Notes: a model not told the origin generated them from the sequence alone. A stretch of 64,000 bases of DNA from Clostridiaceae bacterium AF10-41 (GCA_027686065.1 JAQCTH010000011.1:1-64000), one strand, 5' to 3'; numbered from the stretch's first letter, positions 35,607-45,650 are shown. A program made the numbers and translations.

Positions 35607-37493
35607 CTAAAATACTATCTTCATTAACTCTTCTATATTATCTACTGCTCTTACTTCTATATCAGTTAATTCTAATGGAATTTCCTTTTCATTTGCTTTA
35701 GGAATAACAACTAACTTTATTCCTTTTCTTCTTGCTCCATATATTTTTTCAAATATTCCACCTACTGGCTTTATATTTCCTCTTAGTGATATTTCTCCTG
35801 TTATTGCTACATCTTGTCTTATAGGTTTTTCTAATAATGCACTTATTATTGATATAGTAATTGCTGCCCCTGCTGATGGTCCATCTATTCTTCCACCACC
35901 AACAACATTTACATGTATATCATAATCTTTTATATCTTTATCAGTTATTCTTCTAATTACTGATGCAGCATTAAATACAGAGTCTTTAGCCATTGATCCT
36001 GCGGTATCATTGAATTTTATAGTTCCCATTCCTGGTTTCTTTGATTCAAAGGCAACTGCTTCTATTTCCAATGTTGAACCTATAAATCCACTTACACCTA
36101 ATCCATAAATATGCCCAACTTCATGTTTATCCATATCTTCCATTATTTCATAAGGCACATATCTTCCTATAGAAATAACTTCTTCTACATCTTTAAGCTT
36201 AATTATATTATCATTTTCTTTTTTTGATGTATATAATGAATATCCATATGCATCTGCAAGTATATTAACAGCCTTCCTACCTTCTATTGTATATTGGCTT
36301 ATAAACTCTGGAATACCATCTTCTAATATAACATTTAACTTTTTAGCAGCATTTTCAATTATACCTTTGATATCGCTAGATGATAATGGTTCAAAATAAA
36401 CTTCAGTACATCTTGATCTTAAAGCTGGATTAATTTTACCAGGCTCTCTTGTTGTTGCTCCAATTAGAACAAAGTCTGCTGGGGCTCCTTTTTCAAAAAG
36501 GTACTTTATATATTCTGGAGTATTTTCATCATCAGGATCATAATATGAAGATGAATATTCAACTCTCTTATCCTCTAATACCTTTAATAATTTATTTTGA
36601 AGAATTTCATCTAATTCACCTATTTCATCTATAAACAATACTCCACCATGTGCCTCTGTTACTAAACCTGTTTTAGGTTCAGGAACACCTATTTCAGCTA
36701 AATCCTTCTTACTACCTTGATATATAGGATCATGAACAGAACCTAGAAGTGGATTAGTTATTTCTCTTGGATCCCATCTTAATGTTGTTCCATCAACTTC
36801 AACAAATTTGGAATCTCTATCAAAGAGAGTAAATTGTAACTTCTTAGCTTCCTCTAATGCCAATCTAGCTGCTGAAGTTTTTCCTATCCCTGGTGGTCCA
36901 TATAAAATTATATGTTGAGGGTATGGTGAGGACATTTTGGATATTAAAGATTTTATTGCTCTCTCCTGACCAACTATCTCCTCAAATGTTTCAGGTCTTA
37001 AAAGACTCATCACGTTCTTATTAATCTTTTTTGAATCTAAACTTTCTAATCTTTCTAGCTTTTTAGTAGTCTTAGCACTTTCAGGTCCTTTTTGCTTTTT
37101 TATTATAGATAATTTAATATCATCCATAAATTTATCTTGTCTTTCTTGAAGTGCCTTCTCAACTTGTGTTTCCACCTTGTTTTGAACATACTTTCTAGCT
37201 ATATTTTCTGATATATAATAAATTGTATCTTCTAATACACCTCTTAATTCCTCTTCATTAGGTACAGTTTTTACACCCTTACCATCTGAAGCAATCATAT
37301 TTACCGCATAAACTCTTTCACATATATTAGTTGAATTTGCATACTTTTGAAGCTTAAATCTTACTATTCTTGCTCTTACAGCTCCTTCATCTAATACATT
37401 ATTTAATATTTGATTTATAACATTTACTTGTGCATCTAAAGATAGTTCACTATCTAATATACTTTCTATATTTGTTTCGTCATAAGTCTTCAA
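35607..37493 (-). CDS. lonC: Lon-family ATP-dependent protease (LonC type)
   Basis: A 628-aa AAA+ protease. A helical N-terminus carries coiled coils, and the ATPase core has Walker A YGPPGIGKTS (about residue 198) and LFIDEIGELD. The C-terminal S16 domain has the catalytic Ser in GPSAGAAIT and the Lys in FEKIYGA. Found in clostridia and other Firmicutes with a RuvB/sigma54-like ATPase module. It probably degrades or remodels specific proteins. It lies between rplI and dnaB. Confidence 0.88.
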   Translation of the reverse strand: MKTYDETNIESILDSELSLDAQVNVINQILNNVLDEGAVRARIVRFKLQKYANSTNICERVYAVNMIASDGKGVKTVPNEEELRGVLEDTIYYISENIARKYVQNKVETQVEKALQERQDKFMDDIKLSIIKKQKGPESAKTTKKLERLESLDSKKINKNVMSLLRPETFEEIVGQERAIKSLISKMSSPYPQHIILYGPPGIGKTSAARLALEEAKKLQFTLFDRDSKFVEVDGTTLRWDPREITNPLLGSVHDPIYQGSKKDLAEIGVPEPKTGLVTEAHGGVLFIDEIGELDEILQNKLLKVLEDKRVEYSSSYYDPDDENTPEYIKYLFEKGAPADFVLIGATTREPGKINPALRSRCTEVYFEPLSSSDIKGIIENAAKKLNVILEDGIPEFISQYTIEGRKAVNILADAYGYSLYTSKKENDNIIKLKDVEEVISIGRYVPYEIMEDMDKHEVGHIYGLGVSGFIGSTLEIEAVAFESKKPGMGTIKFNDTAGSMAKDSVFNAASVIRRITDKDIKDYDIHVNVVGGGRIDGPSAGAAITISIISALLEKPIRQDVAITGEISLRGNIKPVGGIFEKIYGARRKGIKLVVIPKANEKEIPLELTDIEVRAVDNIEELMKIVF

Positions 37494-37505
37494 ACTTAGT
37501 CCTCC

Positions 37506-37958
37506 TTATGATTGCTGTACAATAACTTTAATCTTTGTTGATACTTCTGGATATAGTTTTAATTCTACATCATAAACTCCAGCAACCTTTATTGTATCCA
37601 TAACTATTTTTTTCTTATCTATTGATAAATTAAACTTCTTATTTATTAATTCAGCTACATCTTTACTTGTTATTGCTCCAAATAGTCTTCCACTATCACC
37701 ACTTTTAGCTTCAATTTTTATTTCTTTTCCTTTTAATTCAGAAGCTAATTTTTGAGCTGCTTCAATTTCAGCTAATTTTTTCTTTCTTTCATTTTCTTTT
37801 TTAGTATTTAATATATGAATATTATTATTATTTGCTTCTTCAGCTAATTTTCTTGGGAACAAAAAGTTTCTTGCATATCCATCTGATATATCAACAACGT
37901 CTCCCTTTTTTCCTAATTTTTTAACATCTTGTAATAAAATTACTTTCATGTTATTCAC
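37506..37958 (-). CDS. rplI: Ribosomal protein bL9
   Basis: A 150-aa protein of the large subunit. The N-terminal [20 protein letters not shown] then GYARNFLFP binds 23S rRNA, a long helix follows, and the C-terminal domain starts near residue 80. Its start overlaps the gdpP stop by eight bases. Confidence 0.96.
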   Translation of the reverse strand: MNNMKVILLQDVKKLGKKGDVVDISDGYARNFLFPRKLAEEANNNNIHILNTKKENERKKKLAEIEAAQKLASELKGKEIKIEAKSGDSGRLFGAITSKDVAELINKKFNLSIDKKKIVMDTIKVAGVYDVELKLYPEVSTKIKVIVQQS

Positions 37959-39918
37959 CCACCTTTAAATTTTTTTCTATTGATTGCTTTAATATTTTCA
38001 TAGCATTTTCTATTGATATATTATTTAATTGAGCTCCTGCCATATTCATATGGCCTCCACCACCTATAGCCTCTAGTATAACTTGAACATTGACCTCTCC
38101 AATTGATCTTCCACTAATAATTACATTATTATTAATTTCTGCTAATACAAAACAAACATTTATTCCTGATATATTTAATAATTCATCTGCTGCTTTAGCT
38201 GCCATAAAACTCTTTTTTATTCTTTTAGGTGAAACTGCGATAGCTATACCATTCTTCACTTCTGCTGATTTTATAGTATCTGCTATTATTAAATAATCTT
38301 CAAGATCATCCATAAACATTTTTTTAACTTCAATTGTGTCAGCTCCAAGGCCTCTTAAAAATGAAGCTGCATCAAAGGTTCTGACACCTGCCTTAAAAGA
38401 AAATCCCTTTGTATCCATAAATATTCCAGCTAATAATCCTTCTGCTTCCAATCTTGATAAATTAGGCTTTTGAACCATATACTGAATGACTTCTGTAACC
38501 ATTTCAGATGTGGATGATGCATAAACTTCTATGTAATTTAATATTGCACCTTCTACCATATCTGGACTTCTTCTATGATGATCTATTATTATTTTTCTCT
38601 GAGATTTTTCTACTATATTTAAATCTAATACATAACCTTTATTATGAACATCTACTATTATGAGAAGCGTCTTTTCATTTATTTGTTCATATGCTTCTTC
38701 TGTAGATATAAATAGATTATCATATCTAGCATCCTTTTTTAATTTTGATAGAAAATAATCAATTGCAGTAGTTTCATTACCTAATATAATATTACATGGC
38801 TTCCCCAATTGTTTTACTACTGATGATATCCCCACAGATGATCCAAAACAATCCATATCAGGATTTTTGTGACCTAGAATAAAAACATTACTACTTTCAT
38901 ATATTAACTCTTTTAATGAATGAGATATAACCCTTGCTCTTACTCTTGTTCTCTTTTCTATTTCTCTTGTATTGCCACCAAATATCTTTATCTTTTCGTT
39001 ACTTTTTACAACAACCTGATCTCCACCTCTTCCTAATGCTAGTTCTTTTGCTGTAACTGCAAAAGTATTATTTTCAAGAGGACAGGTTCCAGCTCTTCCA
39101 ATTCCTATACTTAAAGTTACTTCAAATTTATTTCCTCTGTCAATTTTAGATATATCCTCTAATATAGAAAATTTATTATTTATTTCTTCATCTATGTATC
39201 TATCTTGTACTGAAAGAACATATTTATTAGAGTCATATTTTGTTATCATAGCTTTAAGTCTTTGAGCATATAGGTTTATTGTCTTTTCTACTTCGGCCAC
39301 CAACATAGGCCTATCACTATCTATGGTACTTTCTAAAGCCTCTGACAGGTTATCTACTTCTATAAGCATTATACTTTCTTTAGTATTTTCTATATTTTTT
39401 AAATTACTTATGTCATTAAAATAAACTACATATATTTCTTCATTTAAATCATATTTTTCTACTTTACTAGCATATACTTTATATAAAGAGTCTAATATTT
39501 TTATTTTTTGATGTAAATCCTTATCGCATGTCAGTAATCTAGATAAATTTAATCCTCTTGCTATACTAACTACGTTTAATCCTATAGGATTTTCATTTGA
39601 TATAAATTTTTGAAATTCTCTATTACACCAAAAAATTTCACCTGATTCTTTTATTAATGCTACTGGAAATATTAAATTTAAAATATTTTTATTTATTTCA
39701 TTATCAATACTTTCCTTAATTTTTTCAATAGAATCTTCACTTTTTTCTCTAACTATATATTCACTTACATTAAATATGATAAATATTAGAAGTAATATTG
39801 TTCCTAAAAGAGTACTTTTTATATAGTAAAATCCCAAACAAGCCCCTACAAATATAAGTGGTGTAATTATAGGCATAAAATCTTTAAGCCTTTTTCTAAT
39901 TAAATCTTTCCATATCAT
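37951..39918 (-). CDS. gdpP: Cyclic-di-AMP phosphodiesterase GdpP
   Basis: A 655-aa membrane enzyme hydrolysing c-di-AMP to pApA. Two N-terminal membrane helices (about 13-48) are followed by a PAS region, a degenerate GGDEF domain and the DHH/DHHA1 catalytic half: [33 protein letters not shown] and [12 protein letters not shown]. It regulates potassium and cell-wall homeostasis. Overlap with rplI indicates coupled expression. Confidence 0.93.
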   Translation of the reverse strand: MIWKDLIRKRLKDFMPIITPLIFVGACLGFYYIKSTLLGTILLLIFIIFNVSEYIVREKSEDSIEKIKESIDNEINKNILNLIFPVALIKESGEIFWCNREFQKFISNENPIGLNVVSIARGLNLSRLLTCDKDLHQKIKILDSLYKVYASKVEKYDLNEEIYVVYFNDISNLKNIENTKESIMLIEVDNLSEALESTIDSDRPMLVAEVEKTINLYAQRLKAMITKYDSNKYVLSVQDRYIDEEINNKFSILEDISKIDRGNKFEVTLSIGIGRAGTCPLENNTFAVTAKELALGRGGDQVVVKSNEKIKIFGGNTREIEKRTRVRARVISHSLKELIYESSNVFILGHKNPDMDCFGSSVGISSVVKQLGKPCNIILGNETTAIDYFLSKLKKDARYDNLFISTEEAYEQINEKTLLIIVDVHNKGYVLDLNIVEKSQRKIIIDHHRRSPDMVEGAILNYIEVYASSTSEMVTEVIQYMVQKPNLSRLEAEGLLAGIFMDTKGFSFKAGVRTFDAASFLRGLGADTIEVKKMFMDDLEDYLIIADTIKSAEVKNGIAIAVSPKRIKKSFMAAKAADELLNISGINVCFVLAEINNNVIISGRSIGEVNVQVILEAIGGGGHMNMAGAQLNNISIENAMKILKQSIEKNLKVGE

Positions 39919-39922
39919 AAAA

Positions 39923-40249
39923 TTAATGGTGCTCCTTTAAATGTATTTGAAGCTTACTTAAACTTCTTCCATCCTTCTCATATTCATGCCCTTCAGCTAT
40001 ACCAGCTTGTAATTTCTTTTTCATATCATCATCTACATCTTGACATGAATATCCTAATTTTTGCGCTAATACATATAATACAAGTATTGCACCAGATATA
40101 CAGTTTAAAATTGCGTCTTGAGCTACATTGCTCCCTTTAGTAAGCAAATGATAGAACTCACCTATTATGCATAATAAATTTGCTTTTAATTTTTCTATCA
40201 TTTTTATATTAGCCATTATATTTAACTCATCTCTCTTCACCCTACTCAC
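39923..40249 (-). CDS. MazG-like nucleotide pyrophosphohydrolase-fold protein
   Basis: A 108-aa helical protein close to the MazG-like family seen next to gdpP and ribosomal genes in clostridia. Helices NIMANIKMIEKLKANLLCII and AQDAILNCISGAILVLYVLA form the core. The metal-binding EExxE is weak, so activity is unsure. Four bases separate it from gdpP. Confidence 0.65.
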   Translation of the reverse strand: MSRVKRDELNIMANIKMIEKLKANLLCIIGEFYHLLTKGSNVAQDAILNCISGAILVLYVLAQKLGYSCQDVDDDMKKKLQAGIAEGHEYEKDGRSLSKLQIHLKEHH

Positions 40250-40357
40250 CCCTATACTAATACCCTGTATATATATTTTAATTATAATTTTATTTTATTG
40301 CAACAAATTATCATTTATTTTACAAATTTTGTAAGTAGTTTTTTTGATTTGTATAAT

Positions 40358-40388
40358 AAAAAACCCCTGATACGTCAGGGGCTTTTTT
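40358..40388 (-). terminator. Terminator of the rpsF-ssb-rpsR operon
   Basis: AAAAAACCCCTGA and TCAGGGGCTTTTTT form a GC-rich stem with T-run on the minus strand. Confidence 0.95.
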
Positions 40389-40391
40389 ATA

Positions 40392-40634
40392 TTACTCAGT
40401 TGTGAATGGTAATAATGCTATATTTCTTGATCTCTTTATAGCAGTTGTTAATTCTCTTTGGTGCTTAGCGCAAGTTCCAGAAATTCTTCTTGGTAATATC
40501 TTACCTCTTTCTGTTACGAACTTTCTTAGCTTAGTAATATCTTTATAATCTATTGCTTCAGCCTTTTCTACACAAAAAGCACATACTTTTCTCTTAGATC
40601 TTCTCATTTTTCCAGATCTTTTCATGTCTTTCAT
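40392..40634 (-). CDS. rpsR: Ribosomal protein bS18
   Basis: An 80-aa protein, rich in Lys/Arg, with [37 protein letters not shown] and a C-terminal [20 protein letters not shown]. It binds 16S rRNA with bS6. Last gene of the operon, ahead of a strong terminator. The AFCVEK cysteines indicate the zinc-binding form. Confidence 0.97.
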   Translation of the reverse strand: MKDMKRSGKMRRSKRKVCAFCVEKAEAIDYKDITKLRKFVTERGKILPRRISGTCAKHQRELTTAIKRSRNIALLPFTTE

Positions 40635-40661
40635 GCTAATTCCCTCCTTTTTATTAGACTA

Positions 40662-41123
40662 TTAGAAAGGCATATCTCCATCATCTACCGGAGTCATGTC
40701 TTCCTCAAAATTCATTCCACCAAAATTATTTGATGAATTTGAATAATCAGAACTTGTATTTGAAGAGTTATATCCATTGTTATATGAATTTTGATCTCTT
40801 CCAGCACCACCATTGTTACCTGATCCAATAAACTCAAATGAATCTACAACTACATCAGTTGTATATCTTTTAGTTCCATCTTTAGCATCATAACTTCCTG
40901 TTCTAATGCTACCTGTAACTGCTAGTTGTCTGCCCTTTGTAAGATATTGTGCTATTGTTTCACCAGTTTTACCAAAAGCTATACAATTGATAAAATCAGT
41001 TTCTTCCTTTTTGAAAGGTCTTGTTACTGCTAAAGAAAATCTTGTTACCGCAGTACCACTACCAGCAGCAAAATTAAGCTCTGGATCTTTTGTTAGTCTT
41101 CCAATAAGTATAACCTTATTCAT
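40662..41123 (-). CDS. ssb: Single-stranded DNA-binding protein
   Basis: A 153-aa protein with an N-terminal OB fold (MNKVILIGRLTKDPELNF, NCIAFGKTGE, VTGSIRTGSYDAKDGTKRYT), a Gly/Asn/Ser-rich linker and the acidic tip DDGDMPF that recruits replication proteins. It lies between rpsF and rpsR, the usual place. The tip ends MPF rather than the more common IPF. Confidence 0.96.
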   Translation of the reverse strand: MNKVILIGRLTKDPELNFAAGSGTAVTRFSLAVTRPFKKEETDFINCIAFGKTGETIAQYLTKGRQLAVTGSIRTGSYDAKDGTKRYTTDVVVDSFEFIGSGNNGGAGRDQNSYNNGYNSSNTSSDYSNSSNNFGGMNFEEDMTPVDDGDMPF

Positions 41124-41137
41124 GACAATATCACCTC

Positions 41138-41428
41138 TTACGCTTCTTGTTTAACTATTATGTGTCTTAAAACACCATCAGTAATTCTGAATATTCTGTC
41201 TAATTCTTTAGGTAGTTCTGAATCAGCATTAAAGTTGATTAATGTATAGAAACCTTCGTTAACTTTTGTGATTTCGTAAGCAAGCTTTCTTCTACCCCAA
41301 ACGTCAACATTTTCTATAGTTCCTCCACCGTTTTCTATTACACCCTTAAATTTTTCGATAGCAGCTTTACAAGCTTCTTCGTCTAATGATGGGTGTAGTA
41401 TGAATATAGTTTCGTACTTTCTCATCAT
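41138..41428 (-). CDS. rpsF: Ribosomal protein bS6
   Basis: A protein of about 96 aa starting MMRKYETIFILHPSLDEE, with GGAGGTGAAA before the ATG; a 13-residue extension in the longer frame is rejected. It binds bS18 on the small subunit. A leader structure upstream probably lets the S6:S18 complex regulate its own operon. Confidence 0.96.
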   Translation of the reverse strand: MMRKYETIFILHPSLDEEACKAAIEKFKGVIENGGGTIENVDVWGRRKLAYEITKVNEGFYTLINFNADSELPKELDRIFRITDGVLRHIIVKQEA

Positions 41429-41440
41429 TTTCACCTCCTC

Positions 41441-41474
41441 CCCTCGGACATTGGCTGTGCTTTGCACAGCAGGG
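41441..41474 (-). promoter_or_regulatory. rpsF leader, S6:S18-binding-like structure
   Basis: The minus-strand RNA can fold with outer CCCT/AGGG, inner CTGTGC-AAA-GCACAG, and an unpaired CCAATGTCCG between. Known S6:S18 autoregulatory leaders have a similar stem with a CCG-containing bulge. The match is by pattern, not by model. Confidence 0.55.
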
Positions 41475-41532
41475 ATTACAATTTAATATTGTATCATTAT
41501 TCAGTTTTTTTTGCAAGTTTAAATTAGAATTA

Positions 41533-41718
41533 CTATAAATTTACTACCTTCTTAGCATCTTTTTGAAATTTGCTTCTTGGTAACATTATTATTCTTCCAC
41601 ATCCAGTGCATTTTATTTTAATATCTGCTCCAAGCCTTATAACTTCAAATTGTTTGCTTCCACATGGGTGCTGCTTCTTCATTTCCACTATATCACCTAA
41701 ATCAAAAGTTTCTATCAT
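41533..41718 (-). CDS. DUF951 small zinc-finger-like protein
   Basis: A 61-aa protein with FDLGDIVEMKKQHPCGSKQF, then IKCTGCGRIIMLPRSKF. Conserved in Firmicutes next to rpsF; a nucleic-acid-binding role is suspected but unproven. GGAGGTTTAGTA precedes the ATG. Confidence 0.85.
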   Translation of the reverse strand: MIETFDLGDIVEMKKQHPCGSKQFEVIRLGADIKIKCTGCGRIIMLPRSKFQKDAKKVVNL

Positions 41719-41748
41719 TACTAAACCTCCAACTTCTTAATTAATTTC

Positions 41749-42648
41749 CTATTTATTTACTATTTGAGTCTTTGGATATGGTATTTCTACCCCTGCTTTA
41801 TCTAAAGCTTTCTTTATTTCTTTTCTTAGTTCTCTTTCCATATTCCATTGAGATAATGGTATTGACTTTCCAACTACTCTTATTGTAACACTTGATGCAT
41901 TTAAAGATATTACACCTAATACTTCGATACATTCCGTAATTTCATCTTTATTTTTTTCTTCAAAATTTTTACATATATTTTCAATTAACTTAATTATATT
42001 ATCTATATCTTCTTCATATGCAATTTCAACATCTACCATAAACCTCATATTTCCTCTTGAATGATTAGTAACTTCTAAAACAGCTCCATTTGGCAATACA
42101 TGAACATCTCCACTAAAATCTTTTAATACCGTTGACCTGATACCTATATTCTCAACAATGCCACTATAAGCACCTATAGTGACATAATCCCCAACTCCAT
42201 ATTGATCTTCAAACAGTATAAAAAATCCATTAATTATATCTTTTACCAAACTCTGAGCTCCTATACCAATAACAAATCCTACAGCACTTAAAACTGCTGC
42301 TGAAACCTTAAATGTTTTACCTATTACTATTGCTCCTGCCGAAAAATATACTATATATTTTAATGAGCTTTTAAGAATAGCTCCTACTGTAATAGCTTTT
42401 TGGCTATTCATTGAAAAGCTAAGTTTACTTTCAATTTGATTTTTTACAAATTTATCAATTATTTTATTTCCTATTTTTATTGCTAAGTACATTACTATAA
42501 TTAGAAATATTATACTTATTGTTCTATTTACTATTATCTCTACAATATTTATAGTACTCTCCAATGCCTTTTCCCAATCTACGTTCAATATAAGCTTACC
42601 ATTCTCACCTATTTTAGGACTTAGTATATTCGCAACTAAATTATGCAT
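41749..42648 (-). CDS. Small-conductance mechanosensitive channel (MscS family)
   Basis: A 299-aa protein with three membrane segments (about 35-60, 85-110 and 113-140), the pore-lining AVGFVIGIGAQSLVKDIINGFF, and the cytoplasmic beta domain with YGVGDYVTIGAYSGIVENIGIRST. It releases solutes on hypo-osmotic shock. GAGGTG precedes the ATG. Ends VEIPYPKTQIV as in the family. Confidence 0.93.
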   Translation of the reverse strand: MHNLVANILSPKIGENGKLILNVDWEKALESTINIVEIIVNRTISIIFLIIVMYLAIKIGNKIIDKFVKNQIESKLSFSMNSQKAITVGAILKSSLKYIVYFSAGAIVIGKTFKVSAAVLSAVGFVIGIGAQSLVKDIINGFFILFEDQYGVGDYVTIGAYSGIVENIGIRSTVLKDFSGDVHVLPNGAVLEVTNHSRGNMRFMVDVEIAYEEDIDNIIKLIENICKNFEEKNKDEITECIEVLGVISLNASSVTIRVVGKSIPLSQWNMERELRKEIKKALDKAGVEIPYPKTQIVNK

Positions 42649-42666
42649 AAATCACCTCTAAAAATA

Positions 42667-42906
42667 TTAAATAACTTCTTTAAAGCCATCTTTTTCCTTT
42701 ATATATATGTCTTTATATTTTATTATATTTTTTAATATAATATAATCTATGTATTTTTTTTCTTCTATTCTGATGCAAATTCCACAACTTTGAGTTATTG
42801 CAGTAGGCGTAGGCATCATTTTAAAAATCATGCCTTCTTGCTTTAAAATCTTTTCTGCTGTCATTGCATCAAGTGTATTTTTAAAAACTATAATATAATA
42901 ATTCAT
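42667..42906 (-). CDS. DUF3343 protein (putative Se/S-carrier-like)
   Basis: A 79-aa protein. Beta strand YYIIVFKNTLDAMTAEKIL, then FKMMPTPTAITQSCGICIRI, the motif of a family thought to carry sulfur or selenium. Its divergent neighbour is a cysteine desulfurase-like aminotransferase, consistent with sulfur or selenium handling. Confidence 0.8.
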   Translation of the reverse strand: MNYYIIVFKNTLDAMTAEKILKQEGMIFKMMPTPTAITQSCGICIRIEEKKYIDYIILKNIIKYKDIYIKEKDGFKEVI

Positions 42907-43212
42907 AAAATCCCTCCATAGGTTAATAATTTACTTTAATTATATTATATATATGTTTTAATTAAGAATCTATATTATTGATATATAAGTATTTAAAGAA
43001 ATTTAAATACTTATATATCAATTGAAACTTTATGTTTTTGAAAGAATATATTAATTTATATATATGTTTTACTTAATAATTAATATAGTGTAATAATTAA
43101 TAAAAGTACAAAGTAATAAATTTACAAATCTATTTATTACTTTGTAAATAATATGAAAATATTTTATAATTTCAATATAAGTATTATATATTTAAACTAA
43201 AAGGAGTAACCT
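42907..43212. other. Divergent intergenic region with two perfect hairpins
   Basis: A 21-bp perfect stem (42,977-42,997 with 43,002-43,022) has a GAAA loop. A second 14-bp stem (43,108-43,121 with 43,132-43,145) lies closer to the plus-strand gene. Neither follows a gene end, because both neighbours start here. Candidate regulatory RNA or operator region. Confidence 0.7.
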
Positions 43213-44367
43213 ATGAGTATTTATTTAGATAACGCAAGTACAACTTTTCCTAAACCAGAAAGCGTTCCAAAAGCAATATATAACTTTTTAACGAATGTTG
43301 GAGGAAACCCTGGTCGCTCTAATCATGATAATGCCTTGCAAACAAATAGGATACTAGTTGAATCAAGAGAGGCTATAGCTCAATTTTTTAATTATAAATC
43401 AATAGAAAATGTAATTTTTACAAGCAATATTACTACTTCTCTTAATATTTTAATAAATGGTTCTCTTACTTTAGGCGATCATGTTATAACCTCCTCTATG
43501 GAGCATAACTCTGTATTAAGACCATTGTTTAATCTAAAAAATCAGGATTTAATAGAATTAGATATACTTTATGCAAATAAATTTGGATTTATATCAGCAG
43601 ATGACTTAAAAAATCTAATAAAACCAAATACACGAATGATTATAATTAATCATGCTTCTAATGTAATTGGTAGTATTCAACCTTTAAAGGAAATTAGTGA
43701 TATATGTAAAAGCAACAATATATTCTTTATATTAGATACTGCTCAAAGTGCAGGTGTATTGAATATTGACTTTACAGAACTTAATTTAAGTGCATTGGCT
43801 TTTACTGGTCATAAGAGTTTATTTGGCCCTCAGGGTATTGGCGGTTTTATAATTGATGATAATTTGAACAAATCCTGTAATCCATATATTTTAGGCGGAA
43901 CAGGTAGCCTTTCTCATTCACTGACTCAACCTGATTTTTTACCTGATAAATTTGAATCTGGTACTCTTAATATGCCTGGTATAGTAGGTCTTATGGAGGG
44001 GATTAAATTTATAAAAGGTGAAGGTATTAATACTATATATAATCAAAATAAATTTTTAAGGCATTATTTAATGGAAAAAATCAGGAATATTAATGGTGTA
44101 ATTCTTTATGATGATCAATATAATAATGACTATACTTCTTGTATTTCATTTAATATAACCAATATGGATACTGCTGAATTGTCATTTACTCTTGATAGCG
44201 ACTTTGGAATTAAAAATCGATCTGGATTACATTGTTCTCCCCTTGCCCACAAAACCATAGGTAGTTTCCCCTCTGGTACTGTTAGGCTAAGTCTTAGTTA
44301 TTTTAATACAAAAGAAGATATGGATTATACTATAAATGCTATTAATAAAATTTCTAAATTTAAATAA
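43213..44367 (+). CDS. Class V aminotransferase / cysteine desulfurase-like protein
   Basis: A 384-aa PLP enzyme. YLDNASTTFPKP at the start, the PLP lysine in FTGHKSLFGPQGIGGF, GTLNMPG, and the active-site cysteine in SGLHCSPLAHKT match the desulfurase-like branch of class V. It may supply sulfur or selenium. The SD AAAGGAG precedes the ATG. A hairpin that also covers the yyaC start follows. Confidence 0.88.
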   Translation: MSIYLDNASTTFPKPESVPKAIYNFLTNVGGNPGRSNHDNALQTNRILVESREAIAQFFNYKSIENVIFTSNITTSLNILINGSLTLGDHVITSSMEHNSVLRPLFNLKNQDLIELDILYANKFGFISADDLKNLIKPNTRMIIINHASNVIGSIQPLKEISDICKSNNIFFILDTAQSAGVLNIDFTELNLSALAFTGHKSLFGPQGIGGFIIDDNLNKSCNPYILGGTGSLSHSLTQPDFLPDKFESGTLNMPGIVGLMEGIKFIKGEGINTIYNQNKFLRHYLMEKIRNINGVILYDDQYNNDYTSCISFNITNMDTAELSFTLDSDFGIKNRSGLHCSPLAHKTIGSFPSGTVRLSLSYFNTKEDMDYTINAINKISKFK

Positions 44368-44382
44368 TATTAATGAATATCT

Positions 44383-44418
44383 ACCTCTCTTATTGTCAAT
44401 AATTTCAATAAGAGAGGT
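44383..44418 (+). terminator. Hairpin: terminator and possible yyaC translation block
   Basis: ACCTCTCTTATT (44,383-44,394) pairs with AATAAGAGAGGT (44,407-44,418). Then GTTTTT leads to the yyaC ATG at 44,425. The right arm contains the GAGAGG Shine-Dalgarno of yyaC. Confidence 0.8.
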
Positions 44419-44424
44419 GTTTTT

Positions 44425-45033
44425 ATGAATGATCTAATTAAAGTAGATTCACTATTTCCTAATTCTTATATAGAAATCAAAGAATACTTATACAATAACT
44501 TAAAAGATATAGCTTTTTCAAATAGAGATATAATTTTTGTATGCATCGGTACAGATAGATGTACTGGAGATTCCTTAGGACCATTAGTAGGATATAAACT
44601 AAAGAACATTTCTCAAAATAAGATTCATATTTATGGTTCTTTAGAGAATCCTGTTCACTCTAAGAATATAACTAATATTATTAATAAAATTAATTGTAAC
44701 TTTAACAATCCATATATAGTTGCTATAGATTCATGTCTTGGGAAAATAAATAATATAGGTAAGGTATTTATAGATAAAAAACCTATTTATCCGGGTTTAG
44801 CTGTAAGTAAAAATTTACCACCTATAGGTGACCTAAGTATAACTGGAATTGTTAATATTGGAGGAAGTTTTGAATTCATAGTCCTTCAAAATACTAGATT
44901 GTACACAGTTATGAATTTAGCTGATTGTATATCTAAAGGAATATATCATTTTATATTGAAAGTTTCAAAGGAAATAGAATATATTAATAAACCTTCTAAA
45001 ATAAATTATTTACAAAAAAATAAGAGTTTATAG
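44425..45033 (+). CDS. yyaC: Spore protease YyaC-like (GPR-related)
   Basis: A 202-aa DUF1256 protein related to the germination protease. DIIFVCIGTDRCTGDSLGPLVG carries the nucleotide/catalytic glycines, then VAIDSCLG and LPPIGDLSITGIVNIGG. Made in sporulation in Bacillus. Its Shine-Dalgarno lies in a hairpin, so expression may need a sporulation promoter starting inside or past the hairpin. Confidence 0.85.
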   Translation: MNDLIKVDSLFPNSYIEIKEYLYNNLKDIAFSNRDIIFVCIGTDRCTGDSLGPLVGYKLKNISQNKIHIYGSLENPVHSKNITNIINKINCNFNNPYIVAIDSCLGKINNIGKVFIDKKPIYPGLAVSKNLPPIGDLSITGIVNIGGSFEFIVLQNTRLYTVMNLADCISKGIYHFILKVSKEIEYINKPSKINYLQKNKSL

Positions 45034-45061
45034 CTAATACCTATAACTCTTATTTTTTTAT

Positions 45062-45562
45062 TTATCTTTTATTTATTGCCTCGTTTAAAACATAAGACTC
45101 TTCTTCTGATAATTCATATCTTGATATACCCTTATCCACTGGCTTAGCATATGTAGTACTATCTTGTCTTGAATAAATGCCTGTGATTAAAACTCCATCA
45201 TTATATGAATCTAGTACTGCTATTGAAAAACTTAAATCACTACCTACATCAGGAAAAGCTTTATATCTCATTATAGCTATTTTATTTACACAGCCCTTCA
45301 TTTCCTCTTTTATAACTTCACATTTATTAAGAGCTTCATTTGAATTTTCTACAGCTTTATCAATCTCTTCTAACTTTAAATTTATAAGTTCTTCTAAATT
45401 TTTATTATTTACACCTCTCATGATTCTTTTATACTTTTTTTCAAGTTTATTTACTGATCTTGTTAATGAGATTACTATTATAAAAAGTAATAATATTATA
45501 ACCACTAATGCAATAATAATAAATGATGAATTTTCATTTATTGTATTTAATATACTTTCCAA
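45062..45562 (-). CDS. DUF4446 membrane-anchored protein
   Basis: A 166-aa protein with an N-terminal membrane helix (about 13-33), a coiled coil (about 35-85), and a C-terminal globular part with YKAFPDVGSDLSFSIAVLDSYNDGVLITGIYSR, the DUF4446 hallmark. It is found next to parB in clostridia. Function unknown; proximity to segregation genes may be meaningful. Confidence 0.85.
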   Translation of the reverse strand: MESILNTINENSSFIIIALVVIILLLFIIVISLTRSVNKLEKKYKRIMRGVNNKNLEELINLKLEEIDKAVENSNEALNKCEVIKEEMKGCVNKIAIMRYKAFPDVGSDLSFSIAVLDSYNDGVLITGIYSRQDSTTYAKPVDKGISRYELSEEESYVLNEAINKR

Positions 45563-45612
45563 ATTTAATACTCCTCTCTAGAATTCATAACTAGATTTTT
45601 TGAATACTATAA

Positions 45613-45628
45613 TGTTTCACGTGAAACA
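45613..45628. promoter_or_regulatory. parS site 1
   Basis: TGTTTCACGTGAAACA, a perfect 16-bp palindrome and the consensus ParB/Spo0J binding site. Confidence 0.97.
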
Positions 45629-45650
45629 TTACTTAACGACCTTTTATAAA

